Assembly: GCA_006503535.1 (NCBI GenBank)
Contig: QYRS01000001.1
Coordinates: 5,146,001-5,210,000 of the forward strand
Source: Arthrinium phaeospermum
Taxonomy: Eukaryota > Ascomycota > Sordariomycetes > Amphisphaeriales > Apiosporaceae
Direction: 5' to 3'
Length of the DNA stretch: 64,000 nucleotides
This document shows, in pieces, positions 55,570 to 64,000 of the stretch. Each line of letters starts with the position of its first letter. The first letter of the stretch is position 1. The notes beneath the pieces were generated by a model, which saw only the letters and a list, made by a program, of their open reading frames with translations, did not search any database and was not told where the DNA came from. Made by a program: the position numbers and the translations under genes.

Positions 55570-58369
55570 GTTGGGCGAGATGATGCTGTCGGTTCAATGA
55601 CTGGCTGGCTGTGACACTTGATGGGCAACGCGGGATCAGAACACGCAGGTATATCATTCAGGACGGGGCCTCCTTAAGTAAACATCAGTAGCGACGAGAG
55701 TTTGAAACCCGAGCCGCTCGACGGGCGCCACCGTGCGGCTGGGGCAAGGGTGCCTATTCAGCCCTCGATAAGACACCCACGCTGCCCTATCAGAATCAAG
55801 GAGGCTTGGCGCCGTCGCCGATAGCCATTGGTGCCCTGGCCTAGCCCGCAGTGTCGGTGTTGCTCTCATTGGTCTTCTCCCTGCACAGGCACACGGCATG
55901 CCGAAGATTGCTGCATATGCAAGCCCACGTAGATTGGTCTCACTCCCAGGGAGACCTTTTCAGCTGTTGCGTTCTAGATTCGAGAAAGCGCCTGGACGAC
56001 GATCAATTGCCTATCAAGTGACCCGTTTATCTAGGAAGGTTACGGTCTGGACATACGCCACTTCTCACTTCGAGGTCCTGTGGACGACGGGCCAGAGTTG
56101 TGTAAATAGTTAGATGACGGGCGATCGCTTGAGTCTTTTCGCGTGGACTTCCAGTTCAGGCATGCTTTAAAAAAGTAGATGAGACTGAAATATAAGCTTA
56201 CATGGTATGCTTGAGAAATGGGCTATCCACCAAAGCCACTCGACTCTTGCAGTAGTATGCCGATGAGCCAAGGAAGGAGAGTCACCAGTGCCCGGGTTGG
56301 TCACTACTCTGTCCTGCATCACTCCCGCCTCTGTTACCAAGGTCCAGAGAGCTTCGGGCTGTGTGGCACTCCTGTGTCCCCTTGAACGATTAGAGGTTAT
56401 CCCAGTGTGAGGACTCCTTTCGTTCCGGCCACGCTTCTCCACCGCGTTCAAGCGAGGTAGTAGGCGGCCACGACGTATGCTTGCCGGCAGGGAAGGAGTC
56501 GAAACTGACTACTCGCAGCTCAGCATTGCTGTAGATTCTGCAGGCTTCGAGACTTGAAGGCGACCTGCTGTGAATCGAGAAGAAACAGAGGCAGAAAGAT
56601 GAGGCTTTTAGAGCTCTTGTCGGATAGTGCTGCACGCAGGAGAATGGCATATGATTAGCGGGCCGAGGACCACATCATTTCAATGGAAAGCGATAGTCTT
56701 TTCAGAACCAATGAATCTAGTTGGCGTGTTGCATGGTATGGAATGGGCACCGCCGAACCTCGTCGTCTACCAGTTACGGTATTTGTCTGTGCAATGACAC
56801 GGACACTAACACGGCCCTATCCCGCAAGCTCTAGCCATCTGGCTTAGTGGCCTCCCGCTAAACCTTCTTTCGACTTCGTTGGGTCTGCCTTAGCCGTCGG
56901 CCCAATTCTTCTCGCGAAGATCAAAGGTGGTTTCGATTAATAAGTAGGTCGGTGTTTTTACGCTGGGAAACAGCCGCGTCCGGACTGTGCTGTGCTGTAA
57001 GGCCAAAACCCTTCCATGCCGAGGCAGACGGCAACGCCCGGAAGGCTTTCTTCTACTGATGCCCACAGGCAGTTCTGCTCGCTGCCTCGGTTGGGTGCAG
57101 TGGTTTGCCAGCTGATTGACTGGTTTACTGCTATGCATTGCCAATAGTTGCAGGCTAGTCTCGTCGGTCGCTGGCCTTCGTGTTCCAACCATCGGATCCG
57201 CATTGTCGATATGGTCTCATGCCCGAAGCCGCTCTGGAGGTCAGTCGTTGGCGGCGAGTGGTGTATACGTGGGCTGATAGCCATGATAGCTATGTCCAAC
57301 TCGTCCCAGTGCTATTGACCAACGTGTGCACCTCCTCGTGTTGATACGGGGTTGGGCGCTTGTGATTCTTCTGAGCAATTGGATATGACGTGCGCCAATC
57401 ACGAGATGCGTACATTGAGTAGATGTGCTGATGTAGGCGTTACAACATGCTGTCGCATTTCTCCTCCAATCAGGCAAGTAGCTCCGCGGGACGGGGCCGG
57501 GGTTATACGAGAGACTGCCCATTCCCAGTAGTATGACGGTGACCCGACAAATAGGCAGGAAACAGAAACAGCAAAGTCCAGGCGTGAGGCTCGGTCGAGT
57601 CCCGTTGCCCATCTTCACCGCTGCCGCTTGTCGGACGACGGTGGTGGACAAGCCAAGTTGAGTTGTCCCCCCGCCCCTCTGGATTGTTCGAGAAGAAGCT
57701 ATTTTTGGGGGGGAGATGCCCCTGGCTTTCGAGCGACAGTGGCCAACTTTGGGGCCGTGTCCTAGCCACCTATTGTTGCAACGACCTCTGCCAAGAGGCA
57801 CCAATTTATCGTGTCGGTGGAGAGCGCTAGCACCACACGAAATACCAAAGTTCGATTCCCCCCGATCGGATCATACTTAGGTGCCAGCAATTGTTGCCCG
57901 TGACGTGCCGGCAAAAACCATAGGTCGCATGAACCGGCAATTGAAGCGAGAGGTGGAGAGTCGCCTGTTTCCCTGCTTGGATTTCTCGTATCCAGGTCCT
58001 GCCCCACCCGCATTGGCAGTGCGTGGTCCCTTCGGCCTTCTAGCCCGTCCCCACTACCCCTGGCTAGCTTCCAGAGCGTTGTGAGCATAGACGGGCCAAT
58101 CTGCCCAAAGAGGCTGTGGTTCATGCCGTCTGCCGCCACACCCGTCGGCTCCCCGGCGCCGCCGGACGGTTTTGGCGTCTTCCAGACGACATATTAAAGG
58201 AGGCCATCACCGCCCGTTGGATTTCTCTTTTTTTCCCCTTTCCCTCCTCAGCACTCCTCAGCTGTCAATTAATAATACACCACGAAGTCCTTCGTTTAAT
58301 TCCACCCCCACTTCAACCAGTATTTAATACTCCGTCTCTCACTTTCAGACCACCACCACCACCGTCAAG
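55570..58369. other. gene-poor stretch, 2.8 kb
   Basis: No supportable gene on either strand. Frames of up to 187 codons (57241-57804, minus) lack motifs and sensible composition. It holds the promoters of the CFEM and Alt a 1-like genes. Confidence 0.5.
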
Positions 58370-58911
58370 ATGCAGTTCACCTTTGTCGCCGTCGCCGCTC
58401 TGTTCGGCGCTGCCATGGCCGCCCCCGCCCCCGTCCCCCAGTCCGACGAGATCAAGGAGTCGGTGCAGATCACCAAGTTCCACGCCCGCAAGAGCCACCT
58501 CAACGGCGGCCTGACGGGCCCCGTCGACTCGATCGACTTTGCCCTCACGGCCAGCGCCGAGGCCGGCACCATGGGCTTCGTCTGCACCGCCTCGGCCGAG
58601 GAGGGCGAGGAGTCGCTCAAGTTCAAGCCCAACCTGTACCGCTGCAACGGCGGCACCGAGAACGCCCACTACTCGTTCGAGCTCAACGCCCCCGTCGGCG
58701 ACGACAACAAGTTCTCCCTCACCATCATCCACCAGACCGGCATTGCGTAAGTCCTTAACCTCTCCTATATTTGATCCGCAACAGACACTAACTTCTTTTT
58801 AGTTTCGGCTACTGGGGCGAGATTGAGGTCCCCACCTACTGCCACGCCGGTGGTGCCGAGACCATGGTCTGCCAGCAGATCGCCGACGTCACCGCCGACC
58901 TTCACCTGTAA
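58370..58911 (+). CDS. Alt a 1-like secreted protein
   Basis: Two exons (58370-58746, 58803-58911) give 161 aa. The signal peptide is residues 1-18 (A-A-M-A-A-P-A-P). The mature protein matches the Alt a 1 / hypersensitive-response-inducing family: I-T-K-F-H-A-R-K near the start, M-G-F-V-C-T-A-S-A, Y-R-C-N-G-G, and at the end Y-C-H-A-G-G with V-C-Q-Q-I-A-D-V. The four cysteines needed for the two intramolecular disulfides are present. These are abundant spore and wall beta-barrel proteins found only in fungi; some interact with plant defence proteins. Length is normal. Confidence 0.85.
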
Positions 58912-59193
58912 GGGGAGGGCGCATGACCGAGGCTTGTCACGAACTTATTGATAATTATGTATAATGGCGTCTAAAGCACAATCCCTCATGACGGAGACGT
59001 GACGAGGAGGACTATCTTGAATCCCGAGTCAGCTCACAACCTAATCACTCAAAAGCCGGTGTACCGAACCGTACAATAATACAACCACGGTGCATATCAT
59101 TCTCTGTCTTGGTGCACTATATGGAACTTGTGACGTGACATGGAGTGTAGGATTCTTCACTATGCAAATTAGGCCCCCCAACTAACTGCTCCA
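58912..59193. other. convergent 3' region
   Basis: 280 bp between stop codons. No gene. Confidence 0.4.
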
Positions 59194-61152
59194 TCACTGG
59201 GCCACCACTTCGAACCCCTGCATCGAGTCCAGCGCCGCCCGGATCTCGGCCTTGTAGGCGGGGATGCCGCCGGCGTAGCAGACGGGCTCGTAGGCCTTGC
59301 CCGGCACGTTGCCGCCCATGTAGGTCGACGTGGTGGTGGGAAAGAGGGTCTCGTCGTTGAGGGCGACGACGCGCCTCTTCCACGCGTCGGCCGCCTCGCG
59401 CCGGGGGTTGACGTACTTGATGCCCTGGCGGCGCATCTTGTCGAGCAGGTCGGCGATCCAGCGGCCCTGCACCTCGACGGTCGAGGGCCCGTTGCTGAGC
59501 AGGGTGGGGCCGTGGGGCCCGTAGATGTGGAACATGTTGGGGTAGCCGCTGACGCTGGTGCCGAGGTACGTCTGGCACCCGCTCGGCGCCGCCCACTCCT
59601 CCTGCAGCTTGGTCTGGTGGATGCTCTCGAGGCCGAGCTGCGTCATGACTGTGGGGGTATTGTCAGTGGACTTCTTCTCAAATTAGGTCACACATTCGGG
59701 GTGTCAACATACCTCCCGTGACTACATCCTGTTGAAAAGCCAGCATCAGTTTTGGTCTCTGAAAAGCAAGGGGTAGCTAGGACTTACGAAACCGGTCGCC
59801 ACCGCAATCACGTCAAACTCGTGATGGGTGCCATCGGCAAGGGTGATGCCTGTTTTGGTGAATTTCCGGATGGGGTTGTCCTTGACGTCCACGACGTCGA
59901 CGCTCGGCCGGTTGAACTGCTCGTAGTAGTCGTACTCGAGGCAGGGCCGCTTGATGCCAAAGTAGTGGGGCCCCTTTTCGGGCGCCAGCAGGTCGCGCTT
60001 CCGCGGGTCGTCGATGCGGGCCCGGGTCTTCTTGGCCCAGAAGTCGTAGGCGTGCAGGTTGGCCTCGTGCTTCTTGAGGGTGTCCTTGTAGCCGGCCACC
60101 CAGTACCGGAAGCCGCCGTCGGCCCAGAGCTTTTCGTAGGTGGCCTCGCGCTGCGCCGGGCTGTCGTCGGCCGCGTTCTTCTCGGCCCAGTCGTACGTGA
60201 AGCCGGCGAAGCTGGTCTCGCGCAGCTTGAACATCTCCGGGTACAGGGCCCGGTGGCGCTCCCGCTCGGCCGGCTCGACCTGGCGCCGCCGCATGGGGAT
60301 GGCCAGGTTCGGCGTGCGCTGGAACACCTTGAGCGAGCCGGCCGCGGGGCCCCAGGCCTGGACGATCTGCACGCCCGACGCGCCCGTGCCGATGACGGCG
60401 CAGCGCTTGTTCTGGACGTCGACCTCGTGGTCGGGCCAGAAGGAGGAGTGGTGGATGACCCCCTTGAACTGGTCCATGCCGGGCCAGTCGGGGATGTAGC
60501 GTCGGGCCGCCTGTGGACAGTTAGTAAGCAGGAGTGACGATGCGATTTGCTAAATTGTAGATGCACTTACGAAACCGGTGCCGAGGATCAAGTACTTGGC
60601 CGTGGTGAGGCGGCCATCCTCGGTGCGGACGGTCCACTTGCCGCGGGCCGTGTCGAAGTGGGCGCCGACGACGACCGTGTTGAAGGCGCAGTCCTTCTTG
60701 ACGCCAATGACCTTGTCGACGTGGTCAAAGTAGGCGCGCAGGTCCTGGTACTTGGGGTAGTTGGAGGTCCAGTCCCACGTCTTCCAGACCTCGGGCCACG
60801 AGAACTCGTACTCGGGCACCTCCGAGTCCACCCCCGCCCCCGGGTAGCAGTTCCACCGCCACGTGCCCCCCGTGTCGTTGCCCGCCTCGAAGATGACCGT
60901 CTTGTAGCCCCGCTCGCGCAGGGTTTTGAGCATGAAGATGCCCGCTGTGGCACTTTCACGTTAGGACATCCCCTAATATTAAGCTAATCTCTAACATCAA
61001 GTAGACAACGACTTACCGAAGCCGGCACCGACAACCAGAGCATCCACCTCGAGATTGTCGGCATAAGGCCCCGAGTTCTCGCTGTGCGACACGGAGTAGT
61101 CAGTCAGCTCCGTGTTGAACTTCTTGGGACGGGAGGGTATTGGTTCTCCCAT
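59194..61152 (-). CDS. flavin monooxygenase, Baeyer-Villiger type
   Basis: Five exons (61152-61017, 60944-60571, 60510-59788, 59728-59713, 59648-59194), including a 16-bp micro-exon, give 567 aa in frame. The FAD site G-A-G-F-A-G is at 42-47. The Baeyer-Villiger signature F-K-G-V-I-H-H-S-S-F-W-P is at 185-196. The NADPH site G-T-G-A-S-G is at 211-216. Such enzymes insert oxygen next to ketones, forming esters or lactones, and belong to catabolic or secondary-metabolite routes. Exon ends repeatedly fall after T-G-F. The ATG at 61152 gives the usual short leader; an upstream in-frame ATG (61326) seems less likely. The gene is divergent from a LovD-like enzyme about 760 bp away. Confidence 0.9.
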
Positions 61153-61909
61153 GACGGCTAGCAGGTCGACGTCACTGAATAACAAATGGTTGACGGGGAG
61201 AATTTCAGGCCAGATCGAACTGGTGCTACGGAACGTGACTCTGGGACTGGGACTTTTCCTCTGTCGATACATCATCTCTGCCATTCGGGACTCGGCGGCT
61301 TTATACCATGCTCCACTGCCCTCCACGACTGCTGTGCTCGGCTATCTGTCCGCCGACATACACCACCCCCTCCTCTCCCGTTCCCACATAAAGTTCCTTT
61401 TCTTGCTTTGTCTCAGAAGCGGACGCTGTTTCGCAGACACGCGGGTGGGTTGCATTGCTGCAGTTGTGTGAGGTTGGACAGCAGCCAGCACAGGATAATC
61501 ATTTACACATCATTGGATGCAGCCCAGCTGCGGTGTTGGCCTGACAGCCTATCAGGAGTCGACAACCTTGCCCCCCTCCCCACAGCTCCAAGAAACCCCC
61601 AAGAGATCTGCAGGTATGTGTTGACGAAACTAATGCAGCCTCGGAACGGCACCCCACAATCCATCTATCGTCTCCAAATCCTTGGTCAGCATCCCGCATG
61701 GCCCCCTCCTTGTTGCTCGCCCATGGATATGTCGTGTCAATTGGGCGAGCGGGGCTACCCCGGATATGGGGAGAAGCTGCGATCCTACAGCACACGGTGC
61801 GGATGGTGGGGCATCAAAAGGAAGGAGACATCTGGTGATTTCACCTGATTCATTGCCGGACCGTCACCCTACACTGCAACCACTCAACCATTGCCGAGAA
61901 CCTCGCATC
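61153..61909. promoter_or_regulatory. divergent promoter of the monooxygenase and LovD-like genes
   Basis: A 757-bp gap between two start codons facing away from each other. A minus-strand TATAAAG at 61299-61305 lies about 150 bp before the monooxygenase ATG. No regulator site recognised. Confidence 0.45.
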
Positions 61910-63288
61910 ATGCCCTTCGACACTTCAACCCTCGAGCGTCTCGACAGACATGTCGACGTCGCCTGCGCCGACCCGGCGTCTGGAATACCTGGTGCAATTG
62001 TCGTGGTGGTCGGCAAGGATGGAGAGGAGTTGTTCGCCAAGGCGGCGGGCAAACGAGGGATCGATTCTCCGGAGCCAATGTCTCTCGACAGCATCTACTA
62101 TATTGCCTCGTGCACCAAACTGCTCACGGGAATCGCCGCTATGCAGCTGGTAGAGCAAGGCAAGCTGCAGCTGGATGACCCAGACCAGATCGAAAGCCTC
62201 TGTCCGGAACTCAAAGACCTGAAAGTCCTGCGCCCGGACGGCACCTTCGAGGACAAGAAGGTCGGCATCACGTTGCGCATGCTGCTCAGCCACACGGCCG
62301 GGTTCGGCTACGCCTTCTTCAACGAGCGGCTGAGAGATTGGGTCGTTGGAGCGGGTTTGAATGTGTTCCCGGAAACGGCCCAAGACGTCACGATGCCCTT
62401 GCTGTTTCAGCCAGGCGAGGGCTGGGAGTACGGAGTGAGCCAACCTTCCTTGACGAAAGACTGCTAGCTGTTCGAATCTTGCTAATTCTCACTACTTACG
62501 CAGACCGGTGTCGACTGGGCGGGTATCGCGCTCGAGCGGTGTACCGGCCTCTCTCTCAACGAATACCTGCAGAAGCACCTGTTCGCCCCTTTGGGCATCA
62601 AGGAAATGTCCATGATTCCCAGTCAGGAAATGCGATCTCGTCTGGCGCACATGCACGCCCGAGGCAAAGATGGTATCTTGAAGGCCAGGGACCACCTCCT
62701 CCAGGCGCCGCTGACGATCGACTCCAACGACGAAGCTCAGACGCGTAGGATTTTCAACAGCGGCGGCGCCGGCATGTTTGCCAAGCCACAGGAATACTGC
62801 AGTAAGTGAATGTCCATGGTTGCGCAACAGATAGACTCCAAAGACTCACCCGCGCTGGATCAGAAATCTTGGCCGTCTTGCTCAACGACGGGATATGCCC
62901 TCGGTCCGACGCGAGAATCCTCGGCAAAGACACGGTCGAAGAGATGTTCCGCAACCAGGTCCCCGAGTTCCCCAACCTCGGCAGACAGGGCATCCCCGCC
63001 GCCGTGCCCGAGCTGACGAATCCGCTGCCCGACTTGTACCCGGTCGAAGGGAACCCGCCTCAGGGCTGGGGTCTCACCTTCATGCAGAGCAACGGTGGGG
63101 CCACGGGCCGATCCCCTGGGACGGGTCACTGGGCCGGCCTCGCCAACACCTGGTGGTGGTGCGATCGAGAGAGCGGCGTGGCGGGCATGGTCTGTTCGCA
63201 GATCTTGCCCTTTGCCGACGCCGCGGTCCTCGGGCTTTGGATGCAGGTGGAGACCGAGGTATATCGGGCGCTCAAGGAAGACAAGTAG
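61910..63288 (+). CDS. beta-lactamase-fold esterase/transesterase, LovD-like
   Basis: Exons 61910-62434, 62504-62801 and 62864-63288 give 415 aa. The serine-lysine pair S-C-T-K is at 67-70. L-L-S-H-T-A-G-F-G-Y follows, and near the end G-T-G-H-W-A-G-L-A-N-T-W-W-W, the usual form of the third motif in fungal transesterases such as LovD. No signal peptide, so probably cytosolic. Members move acyl groups to secondary metabolites or hydrolyse esters. Paired head to head with a Baeyer-Villiger-type enzyme that would create an ester, it could act on the same compound; that is inference. Confidence 0.9.
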
Positions 63289-63870
63289 TATGCATGGGGA
63301 TTGAGGGTGTGGTGGCCAAATCAAGAACAACAAGTCTGAGCACGAACTGCGGACAGGATGGGTTAGATGACGCAGGCAGCCTGTACATACCCCAACACGA
63401 TGCAGCACCTCGGCAGCTTTGCGGGGAGGTGGAGTATTCCGGGGAAGCGGAATATTGCTACCCACGCTTTGGAGGTCCAATCCTATATCCACGCTCTGTT
63501 ATTCGCTGGGTGGGCAGCTCACCCACTAATGTTGCAGGCCTTGGCATCCATATGAACTCAGGTTGGCTGAGTACCATAGCCACTTCCGCGGGGCTTCCGA
63601 TAGCGTGGTCTTCCGCTTCTTCAGAGCAGTCAATGTTTCTACCTGCATTTCTGTCTCAGATTAGGATCAAGCGAGCATTGGAAGTAGAATGCAGCAAAAG
63701 ACCCCTTGCTACTGACTTTCCTCTGTAATTGTCAACCTCGGAGGTCGGACATGACGGACGGTTCAGCCCTTTTCTTTTGATGACTCATACAATGCAGCTA
63801 CACCAAACATAGTTTCAGGAGCTTGATAGCTCACCAGTCAAGCAACTTATCGACTTTTAATAAACACTTA
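63289..63870. other. intergenic, 0.58 kb
   Basis: 3' flank of the LovD-like gene. No gene seen. Confidence 0.4.
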
Positions 63871-64000
63871 TGAGAACAGCTGGCGACAGGCTGGCAGAGA
63901 TGATACAAGATGCACAGGAGGATGTCAAGAGACTGTTGCTTCAGGACAGAAATGCATTCATTCATGGGCTCAACAACGTGACATTTGGAAAAGAAAGCAC
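63871..64000 (+). CDS. possible 5' end of a gene running off the right edge
   Basis: From ATG 63871 the frame is open to the end of the window (43 codons) with a helical, charged composition (L-A-E-M-I-Q-D-A-Q-E-D-V-K-R-L-L-L). Too short to assign; it may be an accidental frame. Confidence 0.2.

Noticed and set aside
57241..57804. 187-codon open frame, minus strand
   Set aside because: No motif, poor codon choice, many Cys/Trp/His; looks accidental.

Overview
This window is fungal nuclear DNA from a filamentous ascomycete (Pezizomycotina, probably Sordariomycetes). Genes carry several introns of 50-150 bp with GTAAGT/GTGAGT donors, CTAAC/CTGAC-like branch points and CAG/TAG acceptors. Third codon positions are rich in C and G. 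Families present (UstYa/DUF3328, EthD, CFEM, Alt a 1-like, KP4-like, NACHT-ankyrin, cyanide hydratase) are typical of that group. No rRNA, convincing tRNA, CRISPR or transposon was seen.

Region 1 (1-8.2 kb) looks like a small biosynthetic cluster for a ribosomally made, modified peptide (RiPP). It holds an MFS exporter cut by the left edge, an EthD-domain protein, two UstYa-type oxidases each with two HxxHC motifs, and a divergent secreted precursor. The precursor has three exons. Exons 2 and 3 each encode an acidic leader ending in an aromatic core (D-L-V-F-V-S-W and D-V-F-F-Y-D-W). A frame-broken P-loop AAA-type gene follows. This cluster, with its core peptides not recognised, is the best candidate for something undescribed.

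Region 2 (8.2-22 kb) is broken accessory DNA. It contains an RNA-silencing RNA-dependent RNA polymerase that reads on into a UPF1-like SF1 helicase, a hydrolase-NACHT-ankyrin (NLR-like) receptor, a tandem imperfect 160-bp duplication, and the tail of a PKS-NRPS reductase domain. Most breaks are single-base losses in short homopolymers with clean codons between them. Local sequence error is therefore a serious alternative to true decay. A small KP4-like cysteine-rich secreted protein follows at 23 kb.

Region 3 (24-50 kb) is mainly conserved core genome: CAND1, a mitochondrial membrane protein, cyanide hydratase (one apparent frameshift), the septation GTPase Spg1/Tem1, glycine cleavage H protein, hydroxymethylbilane synthase, a small secreted protein, homocysteine S-methyltransferase, an amino-acid permease, a conserved hypothetical and a single-pass membrane protein.

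Region 4 (50-64 kb) is again accessory: an MFS transporter with a very long disordered N-terminus, a CFEM-like protein, an Alt a 1-like secreted protein, and a divergent pair of a Baeyer-Villiger-type monooxygenase and a LovD/beta-lactamase-like enzyme. Splice sites were inferred by eye from consensus and reading phase. Most multi-exon models close in frame, which supports them.
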